Below the pieces are notes generated by a model, which ran no database searches, was not told the DNA's origin, and was given only the letters and a program-made list of their open reading frames with translations. A program made the translations under genes and the position numbers. A stretch of 64,000 nt of DNA from Tessaracoccus flavescens. GTDB lineage: Bacteria > Actinomycetota > Actinomycetes > Propionibacteriales > Propionibacteriaceae. Positions 1 through 8,438 of the stretch are shown here, in pieces. The DNA lies in assembly GCF_001998865.1 (NCBI RefSeq), contig NZ_CP019607.1:1240001-1304000 (forward strand), in the 5' to 3' direction. Numbering within the stretch: the first letter of the stretch is position 1; every line of letters starts with the position of its first letter.

Positions 1-1
1 C

Positions 2-1261
2 GAATGGGACGTCCGAAGCGACGTCCTCGCGCGCGCCGTCCGACTGATCGACGACGGGGTGGTCGACCGCGAAGGCGTCGCCGGGCTCGCCTCGCGGCTT
101 GGCTACTCGACGCGACAGGTGCAGCGGTTGCTGACCGACGGCACCGGCGCCGGCCCCCTCGCACTGGCGCGGGCGCGACGCGCCCAGACGGCCCGCACCC
201 TCCTGGAGGCCACCGAACTCTCCCACGCCGAGATCGCCTTCGCGGCGGGCTTCAGCAGCGTGCGCTCCTTCAACGCGACGATGCAGGAGGTCTACGCGAC
301 GACACCGCGCGAGCTGCGCAACCGGTCGACGAGACGTCGCACGGCGGCCGACGGCGGCCTGACGTTCATCGACCTGGAGCTGCCCGTGCGGCAGCCGTTC
401 TGCCCGTGCAACGTCTTCGGCCACCTGATCGCCACCTCGATCGACGGCGTCGAGTCGTTCCACGACGGCGCCTACCACCGCACGCTGCGGCTGCCCGTCG
501 GCCACGCCGTCGTGTCGCTGCGGCCGGGTCATGGCGGGGTGTCGGCGCGGATCGGGCTGAGCGACCTCGGCCAGTTGCCGACCGTCGTGTCGCGGGTCCG
601 GCGGCTTCTCGACCTGGACGCCGACCCGGTCGCGATCGACGGCTTCCTCGCGGAGGACCCGGTGTTCGCGCCGCTGGTGGCGGCGCATCCCGGACGGCGA
701 ATCCCGCGCGGGGTCGACGGCGACGAGATGGCCTTCCGCATTCTGCTCGGCCAGCAGGTCTCGACGGCCGCGGCACGCACGCACGGGGCGAGGCTCGTCT
801 CCGCCGTCGGCGACCAGGTCGACAGCCCGGTCGCCGGGCTGACCCATCTCTTCCCGACCGCCGAGCAGATCCTCACGGCGGGCGACGAGACGTTCGCCTT
901 GCCTCAGTCGCGCCGCGACACGATCCGCCGCACCGCGCTCGCACTCGCGGAGGGCGACCTCGACCTCGGCGTCGGCGTCGACAGGGACGAGGCTCGCGCG
1001 AAGCTCGGTGCGTTGAAGGGGATCGGCCCGTGGACCGTCGAGATGATCGCCATGCGCGGCCTCGGCGACCCCGACGCCTTCCCCGCCACCGATCTCGGCC
1101 TGATCCGCGCCGCCGCCGAACTCGGCGTCGACAAGCTCGAGGCCCATTCCCAGGCGTGGCGCCCGTGGCGCTCCTACGCCACCCAGCACCTGTGGGCCAT
1201 GACCCCGCACGCCGTCAACACCATCCCCGGGCATCCGGGCTGCTCTGAGGAGGCAGCATGA
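2..1261 (+). CDS. alkA: Ada/AlkA-type regulator and 3-methyladenine DNA glycosylase (5' end outside window)
   Basis: The reading frame is open from the first bases of the window, so the gene starts upstream. The visible part begins with an AraC-type helix-turn-helix (residues such as EGVAGLASRLGYSTRQVQRL), followed by an AlkA N-terminal domain and a HhH-GPD glycosylase domain. The hairpin motif LKGIGPWTVEMIAMRG is followed by ATDLGL, which carries the catalytic aspartate of this family. In related actinobacterial proteins an Ada zinc/methyl-acceptor domain precedes the HTH; that part would lie outside the window. The enzyme excises alkylated bases and probably senses methyl damage. Its stop overlaps the ATG of ogt by 4 bp, so the two repair genes are translationally coupled. 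Confidence 0.9.
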   Translation, partial: EWDVRSDVLARAVRLIDDGVVDREGVAGLASRLGYSTRQVQRLLTDGTGAGPLALARARRAQTARTLLEATELSHAEIAFAAGFSSVRSFNATMQEVYATTPRELRNRSTRRRTAADGGLTFIDLELPVRQPFCPCNVFGHLIATSIDGVESFHDGAYHRTLRLPVGHAVVSLRPGHGGVSARIGLSDLGQLPTVVSRVRRLLDLDADPVAIDGFLAEDPVFAPLVAAHPGRRIPRGVDGDEMAFRILLGQQVSTAAARTHGARLVSAVGDQVDSPVAGLTHLFPTAEQILTAGDETFALPQSRRDTIRRTALALAEGDLDLGVGVDRDEARAKLGALKGIGPWTVEMIAMRGLGDPDAFPATDLGLIRAAAELGVDKLEAHSQAWRPWRSYATQHLWAMTPHAVNTIPGHPGCSEEAA

Positions 1262-1743
1262 GTTACCGCACCATCGACTCCCCGATCGGCGAGCTGACCA
1301 TCGTCGAACGCGACGGCGCCCTCGCCGGTCTGTACATGACCGAACACAAGCCAGCGCCCGACCCGGCGAGCTTCGGCGAACGCGACGACACCGTCCTCCC
1401 GGAGGTCGAACAGCAGCTCGGCGAGTACTTCGCAGGACGCCGCACGACGTTCGATCTGCCCCTCGGCCCCCACGGAACCCCCTTCCAGGAGAAGGTCTGG
1501 GCGGCGCTGCGCTCCATCCCCTACGGCGAGACCTGGACCTACGGACAGCTCGCCACCTCGATCGGGCAGCCAGGCGCCTCGCGCGCCGTCGGACTCGCCA
1601 ACGGGCGCAACCCGATCAGCATCGTCGTGCCGTGCCACCGGGTGGTCGGCTGGACGGGGAAGCTGACCGGTTACGCGGGCGGCACGGAGCGCAAGTCCTA
1701 CCTGCTCGCGCTGGAGCGGGGCGAGACCCCGATCGTCGCCTGA
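1258..1743 (+). CDS. ogt: Methylated-DNA--protein-cysteine methyltransferase
   Basis: 161 residues, the usual length for Ogt. It transfers the methyl group from O6-methylguanine in DNA to its own cysteine in a one-shot repair reaction. The acceptor motif PCHRVV is present with the cysteine at about residue 126, preceded by the helix-turn-helix segment TYGQLATSIGQPGASRAVG that binds DNA. The ATG overlaps the stop of the upstream alkA-type gene (ATGA), which places both in one alkylation-repair operon. Nothing is missing from the catalytic region. Confidence 0.95.
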   Translation: MSYRTIDSPIGELTIVERDGALAGLYMTEHKPAPDPASFGERDDTVLPEVEQQLGEYFAGRRTTFDLPLGPHGTPFQEKVWAALRSIPYGETWTYGQLATSIGQPGASRAVGLANGRNPISIVVPCHRVVGWTGKLTGYAGGTERKSYLLALERGETPIVA

Positions 1744-1786
1744 CCGACGCCCGCCAGGCCGAGGCGCCGACCGGTCGGATGAATGC

Positions 1787-2227
1787 TCAGTGGCGGGGAG
1801 CGGTCAGCCCCAACCAACGCGCGATCGTGATCCCGAAGCCCCGCGCTGCGGGCTTCGACAGGTCGTTCAGCACCGCAAGGGCCTCGTCGACGCGCGGGGT
1901 CGGGATGAGCAGGTGGTCATGGTGGAAGCCGGCGAGCAGGTTGCAGGAGATCCCGGCCCGCGCCAGCGCCGTCGACACGGCCGCGGTCAGACCGACGGCC
2001 TCGAGTGACGAGTGCACCTCGAGGGTGATCCAGCCGAAGGTCGCCTCGTAGGTCAGACCGTGGTCTTCGGCTGTCTCGCGTCGCAGCACCAGGGTGACGC
2101 CCTCACGCTCGACGATCCTGGCCTCGGCCGGCACCTCGGAGCCCGTGGTGACGTAGACGAACTCGCCCTCGCGGCGTCGCGGGCTGAGGTCGCGCAGCAG
2201 CACGTCGAGGTCCGTGATTCCAGCCAT
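1787..2227 (-). CDS. ACT-domain protein
   Basis: 146 residues starting MAGITDLDVLL. The frame stays open further upstream but that extension runs into the tRNA-Ser gene, so the ATG at 2227 is chosen. It also has a TANNNT box (TATCGT, 2235-2240) seven bases upstream. The central and C-terminal part (EVHSSLEAVGLTAAVSTALARAGISCN then HHDHLLIPTPRVDEAL) has the look of ACT-type ligand-binding domains, in which a small molecule such as an amino acid binds at a beta-alpha interface. No enzyme domain is attached, so the partner is unknown. It is convergent with ogt, with only about 40 bp between them. Confidence 0.75.
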   Translation of the reverse strand: MAGITDLDVLLRDLSPRRREGEFVYVTTGSEVPAEARIVEREGVTLVLRRETAEDHGLTYEATFGWITLEVHSSLEAVGLTAAVSTALARAGISCNLLAGFHHDHLLIPTPRVDEALAVLNDLSKPAARGFGITIARWLGLTAPRH

Positions 2228-2234
2228 GGGGCAC

Positions 2235-2240
2235 ACGATA
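2235..2240 (-). promoter_or_regulatory. Leaderless-type -10 box of the ACT-domain gene
   Basis: On the minus strand TATCGT lies 7 bases before the ATG at 2227, so transcription would begin at or next to the start codon. The same TANNNT-to-start arrangement recurs at several other genes of the window. Confidence 0.5.
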
Positions 2241-2257
2241 TAGGTGGTCAGACGCGA

Positions 2258-2284
2258 ACGACGCCCCGGGATCCGGGGCGTCGT
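2258..2284 (-). terminator. Hairpin terminator downstream of tRNA-Ser(GCT)
   Basis: A perfect inverted repeat (ACGACGCCCCGG / CCGGGGCGTCGT, 3-base loop) begins 6 bases after the encoded CCA of the minus-strand tRNA. There is no U-tract, as is common in high-GC actinobacteria. Confidence 0.75.
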
Positions 2285-2290
2285 CACGAC

Positions 2291-2384
2291 TGGCGGAGGT
2301 GGCGGGATTTGAACCCGCGATGGGGTTGAAGCCCCAAACCCGCTTAGCAGGCGGGCGCCATAGACCGTACTAGGCGACACCTCC
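2291..2384 (-). tRNA. tRNA-Ser(GCT)
   Basis: On the minus strand the 7-bp acceptor stem GGAGGTG/CACCTCC is followed by discriminator G and an encoded CCA. The anticodon loop reads CTGCTAA (anticodon GCT). The T-arm is GCGGGTTCAAATCCCGC. A long variable arm (TTGGGGCTTCAACCCCAT) is typical of serine tRNAs. Confidence 0.95.
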
Positions 2385-2437
2385 AGTGCCGGTCCAGACT
2401 AGCCGAGCGGGTAGTGCGGCAGCAAACGCGCTGCACA

Positions 2438-2443
2438 TAAACT
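2438..2443 (+). promoter_or_regulatory. Putative -10 element of the first LCP gene
   Basis: TAAACT lies 17 bases before the ATG at 2461, followed by a leader containing AGGAGG. The second LCP gene has TAGACT at exactly the same distance with a near-identical Shine-Dalgarno leader, so the promoter-leader block appears to have been duplicated with the gene. Confidence 0.5.
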
Positions 2444-2460
2444 GGAGGGCAGGAGGTTAC

Positions 2461-4134
2461 ATGAACGACAGCGGAGCGCCCCGGCGCGCGGCCGACCCGG
2501 CCGACACCCCGTTCACGTCCTGGGACCTGGACGACGGAGACGGTGCGCCCGACGAGACGGCCGCACCGGAGAGCCGCCGTCGCCACCTCCGCAGCTCGAT
2601 CCTCCTCACCCTCGCCTCGGCCGTCCTGCCCGGTTCGGGCCTGCTCGGCGCTCCTCGTCGTGGGCTCAAGATCCTCGGCGCGGTGACGGCGGCCCTCGCG
2701 CTCGTCGCGGGCGTGACGCTGGCCTACTTCGCCCTCACCGACATGCCTCGCGTGGCGCGCTTCGCGGCCAACACCCGCTTCCTGACCCTCGCCACCACCG
2801 GGCTCGCGGTCGGTGCCGTGGTGTGGGTCGCGCTGATCGCGCTCACCCACATCGTCACCCGGCCCGCCGGGCTGCGCGGAGGCAAGCGTGCGCTCGGCGC
2901 CGTCGTCGTCACGGCGCTGGCGTTCGGCGTTGCCGCCCCGACCGCGGTGGCCGCCCGCTACTCCCGGGACACGACCCTCGCCCTGTCGAGCGTGCTGCAG
3001 AGCGGCGACGACGTGAAGTCGAACAACAGGCCGAGCATCGTGGCCAACGCGCCAGACCCGTGGGCCAACCAGGCACGGGTCAACATCCTCCTGCTCGGCG
3101 GAGACGGCAGCGCCTCGCGGGCCGACGCCGTCGCGAAGTACTCGATCCGCACCGACACGATCATGGTCGCCTCCATCGACACGAAGACCGGTGAGACGAC
3201 GCTCATCCAGATCCCCCGCAATCTGCAGTACACCCCGTTCCCGGACGGCTCGGAGATGGCGGCCGCCTTCCCCGACGGCTTCCGCGGCGAGGGCGACGCG
3301 GGTGAGTGGTTCGTCAACACCATCTGGTCGCACGTCGAACTCGACTACCCGAACCTGATGACGGGCAGCACCCACCGCGGCGCCGATGCGCTGAAACAGG
3401 GCGTCGAGGGGATCACCGGCCTGCAGATCAACCAGTTCGTGCTGCTCAACATCGACGGCCTCGAGTCGCTGATCGACGCGATGGGCGGCGTCACCGTCAA
3501 CATCAACGAGGAACTGGCCATCGGTGGCGACACCGCAAAGGGAATCAGCCCGAAGGAGTTCCTGCAGCCAGGGCCCAACCAGCACCTCATGGGTCGCGAC
3601 GCCATGTGGTACGCCCGCAGCCGCTACAACACCGACGACTACAACCGCATGGCCCGCCAGTCCTGCCTGATCAACGCCATCGTCGACCAGGCGAACCCGC
3701 AGACCCTGTTCACGAACTTCGAGCCGATCGCAGATGCGTCGTCCGAGATGCTGCTGACCGACATCACCGACGACCAGCTCGGCGCCTACATCGACCTCGC
3801 GTTCCGGATGAAGGACGGCGGCACCATCAAGCGGGTCGTGTTCAGTAACGGCAAGTTCGGCTACAGCTACGCCGATCCCGACTTCGAGAAGATGCACCAG
3901 GTGGTTCAGGCGGCCATCGCCCCGGCCCCGACGCCCGCCGCCACGGCCACGAGCGCGGCGCCGACGGCTCCCGCGACCGCCTCGGCTCCGGCCACAGCGT
4001 CGGCTCCCGCAACCGCGTCGGCACCGGCGACGCCCGCGACCCCGACCTCAGCCCCGGCGACCGCCGCCACCCCCAACGACGCCGAGGGCGTCCAGACCGT
4101 CGCCGACGCCTGCGCCTACAACCCGCAGAGCTAG
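2461..4134 (+). CDS. LytR-CpsA-Psr (LCP) family glycopolymer ligase, copy 1
   Basis: 557 residues. The ATG at 2461 follows AGGAGGTTAC and matches the N-terminus of the neighbouring paralogue; the frame is open further upstream but without a ribosome site. Hydrophobic segments lie at about residues 45-60, 71-92, 108-132 and 143-163, and the extracellular LCP domain starts near 207 (VNILLLGGDG). The family's conserved acidic/arginine signature is visible at 230-240 (RTDTIMVASID), followed by IQIPRN. The last 60 residues are a low-complexity Ala/Pro/Thr tail. LCP proteins transfer lipid-linked glycopolymers such as teichoic acids to peptidoglycan outside the membrane. This fits the large glycan export locus downstream. 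Confidence 0.9.
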   Translation: MNDSGAPRRAADPADTPFTSWDLDDGDGAPDETAAPESRRRHLRSSILLTLASAVLPGSGLLGAPRRGLKILGAVTAALALVAGVTLAYFALTDMPRVARFAANTRFLTLATTGLAVGAVVWVALIALTHIVTRPAGLRGGKRALGAVVVTALAFGVAAPTAVAARYSRDTTLALSSVLQSGDDVKSNNRPSIVANAPDPWANQARVNILLLGGDGSASRADAVAKYSIRTDTIMVASIDTKTGETTLIQIPRNLQYTPFPDGSEMAAAFPDGFRGEGDAGEWFVNTIWSHVELDYPNLMTGSTHRGADALKQGVEGITGLQINQFVLLNIDGLESLIDAMGGVTVNINEELAIGGDTAKGISPKEFLQPGPNQHLMGRDAMWYARSRYNTDDYNRMARQSCLINAIVDQANPQTLFTNFEPIADASSEMLLTDITDDQLGAYIDLAFRMKDGGTIKRVVFSNGKFGYSYADPDFEKMHQVVQAAIAPAPTPAATATSAAPTAPATASAPATASAPATASAPATPATPTSAPATAATPNDAEGVQTVADACAYNPQS

Positions 4135-4187
4135 TCAGCGGCGCGACGACGCCTGATGCGGGTGTGGGCCGACGCGGGTCCGCAACG

Positions 4188-4193
4188 TAGACT
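4188..4193 (+). promoter_or_regulatory. Putative -10 element of the second LCP gene
   Basis: TAGACT lies 17 bases before the ATG at 4211, with AGGAGG in the leader. The spacing is identical to that at the first LCP gene. Confidence 0.5.
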
Positions 4194-4210
4194 GACCGCC
4201 AGGAGGTCAC

Positions 4211-6424
4211 ATGAACGACGCCGAACGACCACGCCGCGCCCTTGGCCCGCAGGGCGAGCCGTCGCCCGCGCACGCAGCCGACGGGGCCGACGAGGCCGAG
4301 CAGACCGTCGTCCGGAAGCAGAAGTTCAGCTACGACGACCTCCTGTACCGTCGGCCGCCCTCGCAGGGCGGCATGGATCCGTGGCCGAGCGGCGAGCGTC
4401 CGCGCCCCGAGCAGGTCGCCCCCGGCACCGCGCTCGGCAGGTCGAAGGACGCGCCGAAGGACGATGCCACTGAGGCGAAGCCGGCGGCAACGGAATCGAC
4501 GTCCTCGTCCGCGCAAGCCAAGTCGGCAGCGGAGTCGAAGGCCGGCGCAGCGGAGCCGAAGGCCGGGGCCTCGGAGTCGGCAAAGGCGGGCGCCGCGATC
4601 TCGGATGCCGAGTCCCCCGCCGCGTCAGCAACGCAGTCGACCGCGCCTGACGCGGCGGCACAGCGCCCGTCCGACCGGCCCGCGACCGCGGCGAGCGCCG
4701 CCGTCCCCTCGGGCGACTGGTTCCGGCCGGAGCCGAAGACCACCCCTGCGCCCAAGGCAGGCGACGGCGGTGGGAACACCCCCGTCGATCCGCCTGCACA
4801 TGCGCTCGGCAAGGAGCCGGACGAGTCGTCCGACAAGGCCGTGCCTGACGAGGCGAACACGGGTCGCCTGCGTCGTTCGCTGCTGCTCACCCTCGCCTCG
4901 GCCGTCGTCCCGGGTTCCGGGCTGCTCGGCGCTCCGCAGCGCGGGCTGAAGGCGCTCGGCGCCGTCACCACGGCCGTGTTCGTCCTCGCGATCGGTTACC
5001 TCGGGATCTCGGCGCTGACCGATCTGTCGAAGCTGACCCAGGCCGCGCAGCGCGAGTCCACCCTCACCCAGGCCACCTTCGGCCTCGTCATCGTCGCCGT
5101 TGTGTGGGTCGCGCTGATCGCGCTCACCCACATCGCCACGCGACCCGAACACACCACGCAGGGACGGCGGATCCTCGGCGCCGTCGTCGTGACCGCCCTC
5201 GCCTTCGGAGTGGCGGCCCCCACCGCCGTCGCGGCCCGCTACTCGCGCGACGCCTACCTGATGCTCGACCAGATCCTCCCCCAGGCCTCAGACATCAAGG
5301 CGAGCAACCGCGAGGAGATCGCGGCAAGCAACGCCCCTGACCCCTGGGCCGACACGGAACGTGTCAACATCCTGCTCCTCGGCGCCGACGGCAACGAGGC
5401 ACGCAAGGAGAACGTGGAGATGTTCGGCGTGCGGACCGACACGATCATGGTCGCCTCGATCGACACGAAGACCGGCAACACCACCCTGATCCAGATCCCG
5501 CGCAACGTGCAGTACACGCCGTTCCCCGAAGGTTCCGTCATGGCCGAGGAGTTCCCGGACGGCCTGCGCGGCGAGGGCGGCGAGGGCGAATGGTTCGTCA
5601 ACACCATCTGGGAGAAGACCTCCGAGGGCGGCGACTACGCGCACCTGTTCGAGGGCACGACCTTCCCGGGCGCCGAGGCGCTCAAGGAGGGGGTGCAGGG
5701 CATCACCGGGCTCAAGATCGACCGCTTCGCCATGCTCAACATCGACGGGCTGAGCAACCTGATCAACGCCATGGGCGGCGTGACGGTCAACGTCAACAAC
5801 CGGCTTCCGATCGGCGGCAACAAGTCGAAGGGCATCCGCCCGAGCGGCTACATCGAGGTCGGCAAGGAACAGAAGCTCGACGGGTACCACGCCATGTGGT
5901 ACGCCCGCAGCCGCTACGACTCGTCCGACTACGACCGGATGGCCCGCCAGTCCTGCCTCGTCGACGCCATCATCAACCAGGCGAACCCCGAGACGCTCGT
6001 GACATCGTTCGAGCCGATCGCGGCCGCCTCGGCCGACATGGTCTCCACCGACATCACCCGCGACGAGTTCGGGGCCTTCATCGACCTGGCCTTCCGGGTC
6101 AAGGACGGCGGAACCGTCAACCGGCTCGTCTTCGCCCCCGGCAAGAACGGCTACTCCTACGCCGACCCGGACTTCGAGGCGATGCGCGAGGCCGTTCAGA
6201 CGGCCATCGGCAACCCGGCCAAGTCAACCGCCTCCCCTGCCCCGCCCAGCGCGGCTCCGACCTCCAGCCCGACGGCCTCCGAGGCCTCAGCCGAGCCGAA
6301 GGAGACGCAGTCCAGCGAGCCTGGGGAGAGCGAGTCCGCGAAGCCCACCCCGACCACGGACGAGCAGAAGCTCACCGACGGCAGCCAGAACGTCGGCGAC
6401 GCCTGCGCCTGGCAGGGCAACTGA
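4211..6424 (+). CDS. LytR-CpsA-Psr (LCP) family glycopolymer ligase, copy 2
   Basis: 737 residues, a paralogue of the preceding gene with the same start context (AGGAGGTCACATG). It differs by an N-terminal disordered cytoplasmic region of roughly 215 residues rich in Ala, Glu, Lys, Ser and Pro. This is followed by the same block of hydrophobic segments (LLLTLASAVVPGSGLLGAP onward) and an LCP domain with RTDTIMVASIDTKTG and IQIPRN. A Ser/Glu/Pro-rich tail closes the protein. Both copies end with a conserved Cys near the C-terminus (GDACAW here, ADACAY in copy 1). The likely role is anchoring of exported glycopolymer to the wall; two copies may serve the two exporters found downstream (inference). 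Confidence 0.9.
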   Translation: MNDAERPRRALGPQGEPSPAHAADGADEAEQTVVRKQKFSYDDLLYRRPPSQGGMDPWPSGERPRPEQVAPGTALGRSKDAPKDDATEAKPAATESTSSSAQAKSAAESKAGAAEPKAGASESAKAGAAISDAESPAASATQSTAPDAAAQRPSDRPATAASAAVPSGDWFRPEPKTTPAPKAGDGGGNTPVDPPAHALGKEPDESSDKAVPDEANTGRLRRSLLLTLASAVVPGSGLLGAPQRGLKALGAVTTAVFVLAIGYLGISALTDLSKLTQAAQRESTLTQATFGLVIVAVVWVALIALTHIATRPEHTTQGRRILGAVVVTALAFGVAAPTAVAARYSRDAYLMLDQILPQASDIKASNREEIAASNAPDPWADTERVNILLLGADGNEARKENVEMFGVRTDTIMVASIDTKTGNTTLIQIPRNVQYTPFPEGSVMAEEFPDGLRGEGGEGEWFVNTIWEKTSEGGDYAHLFEGTTFPGAEALKEGVQGITGLKIDRFAMLNIDGLSNLINAMGGVTVNVNNRLPIGGNKSKGIRPSGYIEVGKEQKLDGYHAMWYARSRYDSSDYDRMARQSCLVDAIINQANPETLVTSFEPIAAASADMVSTDITRDEFGAFIDLAFRVKDGGTVNRLVFAPGKNGYSYADPDFEAMREAVQTAIGNPAKSTASPAPPSAAPTSSPTASEASAEPKETQSSEPGESESAKPTPTTDEQKLTDGSQNVGDACAWQGN

Positions 6425-6644
6425 TCTCTCGCCACACCGGCCGCGGCGGCGTCGGTCGAGCGGCCACGGCGTCTCCGTCGGGTGGCTGCGCAGTGGCTGA
6501 TGGTGTGCACAGACCTACAAGGAGCGCGGCTCGTGCCAATAGATGCACCGGTCGCGCTCACCGTAGAACTGTGCACGGGCCTCCGCGCCAGACGACCAGA
6601 TGGGACGGAGTCGCTGGTCGACGGTCGGCGGGGTCGGCCAGGAC
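6425..6644. other. Intergenic stretch without a recognisable gene
   Basis: About 220 bp between the LCP pair and a convergent small membrane protein gene. Short open frames here have no start signal or recognisable sequence. I see no tRNA, clear hairpin or repeat. Confidence 0.5.
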
Positions 6645-7076
6645 CTACCGGCGCGACTCCAGCCGGCCCTTGATGTCGTCGAGGACGCGGTCGATCTCCG
6701 CGTCGGGCCGGGAGAACAGCAGGTGCGTTCGGCGGACCGAGCCGTGATAGATCGTCACGTGCACGCCGTCCTCGGACTGCGTGACCTTGCTCACGTCGGC
6801 CCACTCACCCTCGTGGTCGTCGCCCGGGCCGACGAGGCGGTAGCCGTCGTCGTCGAGCGTGAGGTGGACGGCGAGGCGCTGCATCGACATGAATGCCACG
6901 ATCAGCAGCGCGACACCTGCGGCGAGCAGGACGCCGCCGAGGATGGCGACGACGAGGTGCCAGCCCTGGGCGATCGCGAGGACGAGCAGCAGCGCCCCGA
7001 GCAGGGCCCCCACCGCGGCGATGACGAACGCCCGCACCGGCGGGCGGGACTGGATCGTGTAGGTCGTCTCGGCCAT
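6645..7076 (-). CDS. Small membrane protein with PH-like C-terminal domain
   Basis: 143 residues. Two adjacent hydrophobic helices (about residues 15-36 and 41-63) are followed by a soluble region (LAVHLTLDDDGYRLVGPGDDHEGEWADVSKV) that resembles bacterial PH-like domains by pattern only. A TAGGCT box sits six bases before the ATG (7083-7088 on the minus strand), so the message is probably leaderless. I do not recognise a specific function. The gene is convergent with the second LCP gene and probably monocistronic. Confidence 0.65.
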   Translation of the reverse strand: MAETTYTIQSRPPVRAFVIAAVGALLGALLLVLAIAQGWHLVVAILGGVLLAAGVALLIVAFMSMQRLAVHLTLDDDGYRLVGPGDDHEGEWADVSKVTQSEDGVHVTIYHGSVRRTHLLFSRPDAEIDRVLDDIKGRLESRR

Positions 7077-7082
7077 GGCCCG

Positions 7083-7088
7083 AGCCTA
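7083..7088 (-). promoter_or_regulatory. Leaderless-type -10 box of the PH-like membrane protein
   Basis: TAGGCT on the minus strand, 6 bases before the ATG at 7076. Confidence 0.5.
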
Positions 7089-7167
7089 CCGGCGCACCCG
7101 CCTCCGTCCCGGGTGGCCCCGCCGAGGACCCAGAGGATCGAGGTTCGCGCTAGCATGGTCCCGCACT

Positions 7168-7252
7168 GGCGAGGTCGCATAGTGGACTAGTGCAGCCGCC
7201 TTGAAAGCGGCCGAGGGGCAACTCTCCGTGGGTTCGAATCCCACCCTCGCCG
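7168..7252 (+). tRNA. tRNA-Ser(TGA)
   Basis: Acceptor stem GGCGAGG/CCTCGCC with discriminator G at 7252. The anticodon loop is CTTGAAA (anticodon TGA), the T-arm is GTGGGTTCGAATCCCAC, and there is a long variable arm. Unlike the tRNA at 2291-2384, no CCA is encoded (CTC follows). Confidence 0.93.
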
Positions 7253-7458
7253 CTCCAGCGGAAGGCCGATGGTCGTCCCTCCATCGCCGGGGGGCCGAAG
7301 GTTCGCGAACACCCCGGCACCGACAGGCATGCAGGCTCCCGGCACCTCGGTCGGCGTCTCCACTCAGAGACCCACCCCCACGATGACCCAAGCCTGGCCG
7401 ACCTGGTGCGCCCCCACCGAGCCAGGAACCGCGCGAGGCCTCCCCGCCCTGGCGCGGT
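7253..7458. other. Intergenic stretch after tRNA-Ser(TGA)
   Basis: About 200 bp. A weak hairpin (CGATGG/CCATCG, about 7267-7287) follows the tRNA and may end its transcript. Otherwise nothing recognisable. Confidence 0.35.
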
Positions 7459-7464
7459 TATCCT
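7459..7464 (+). promoter_or_regulatory. Leaderless-type -10 box of the RluA-family gene
   Basis: TATCCT six bases before the GTG at 7471. Confidence 0.5.
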
Positions 7465-7470
7465 TGCCCG

Positions 7471-8385
7471 GTGCCTCCCAAGTCTCCGCTGCCGCCCCGA
7501 CACGGGCTCCAGGCCGCGTGGGTCCGCACGCCCGACCGCGACCCGGCCAACCCGCTGCCTTGGCCGACCATGCGTGACTGGCTGGTGCACAAGCTGGCCC
7601 CCGCGCCCGAGGACGTCGACGAGATGCTCGACGCCGGCGCGTTCGTCGACGACAAGGGCCGACCCTGGACCGGGCGCGAGATCTACCGCCCCCACACGTT
7701 CGTCTGGTTCCATCGCACGCTCCGCGAGGAGGCGGAGGTGCCGGGAGAGCTTCGGGTGCTGCACCGCGACGAGCGGATCGTCGTGCTGGACAAGCCGCAC
7801 TTCCTGTCCACCATCCCGCGCGGCAGGCACGTCGTCCAGAGCGCCGTCGTCAAGGCCCGTCAACAGCTCGACCTGCCCGAGCTGTCCGCGGCGCACAGGC
7901 TCGACCGGGGCACAGCGGGCGTCCTCCTCATGACGACTCAGAAGCGGTGGCGGGCCGCCTACCATTCGGTCTTCACCGAGCGGACGGTCACGAAGGTCTA
8001 CCGCGCGATCGCCCCGTTCGACGAGACCCTGACGTTCCCACGGAAGGTCGAGTCGCATCTGGTCAAGCGCGTGGGAACCATGCAGGCGGAGACGCTCGAC
8101 CTGCCGCCCAACGCCTTCACCGAGATCGACCTGCTCGAGCGCCGAGGCGACCTGGCGCTGTACGAGGTGCGTCCGCTCACCGGGAAGACGCACCAGATCC
8201 GCGCCCACTTCGACCAGCTCAGCATCCCGCTGCTCGGCGATCCGCTGTACCCGGAGGTCCTGCCGACCCCTATCGACGACTTCTCCACTCCCCTGCGCCT
8301 GCTCGCCTACAGTCTCGCCTTCCCCGACCCCGTCGACGGCACGCAGCGACACTTCACCTCCGGCCATATCCTCAGCTGGACTTAG
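7471..8385 (+). CDS. RluA-family RNA pseudouridine synthase
   Basis: 304 residues from a GTG start. The catalytic motif HRLDRGTAG is at residues 142-150, with Asp145 as the predicted nucleophile. The conserved LTGKTHQIRAHF segment follows, along with the core motif GELRVLHRDERIVVLDKPH near residues 92-110. Members isomerise specific uridines in rRNA or tRNA; the target cannot be told from sequence. The N-terminal 90 residues are an accessory segment that lacks a clear S4 domain. A TATCCT box six bases before the start suggests a leaderless message. Confidence 0.9.
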   Translation: MPPKSPLPPRHGLQAAWVRTPDRDPANPLPWPTMRDWLVHKLAPAPEDVDEMLDAGAFVDDKGRPWTGREIYRPHTFVWFHRTLREEAEVPGELRVLHRDERIVVLDKPHFLSTIPRGRHVVQSAVVKARQQLDLPELSAAHRLDRGTAGVLLMTTQKRWRAAYHSVFTERTVTKVYRAIAPFDETLTFPRKVESHLVKRVGTMQAETLDLPPNAFTEIDLLERRGDLALYEVRPLTGKTHQIRAHFDQLSIPLLGDPLYPEVLPTPIDDFSTPLRLLAYSLAFPDPVDGTQRHFTSGHILSWT

Positions 8386-8416
8386 CCGTCGTCTGCAGCT
8401 GACTCCTCGCGGCTGT

Positions 8417-8422
8417 TAGGTT
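8417..8422 (+). promoter_or_regulatory. Putative -10 element of the M15 peptidase gene
   Basis: TAGGTT lies 16 bases before the ATG at 8439, followed by GGAGGAGG as ribosome site. Confidence 0.3.
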
Positions 8423-8438
8423 GACGGAGGAGGCAGGC

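Noticed and set aside
7266..7287. Riboswitch or strong terminator after tRNA-Ser(TGA)
   Set aside because: Only a 6-bp stem with a long loop; it could be a weak terminator but supports nothing more.
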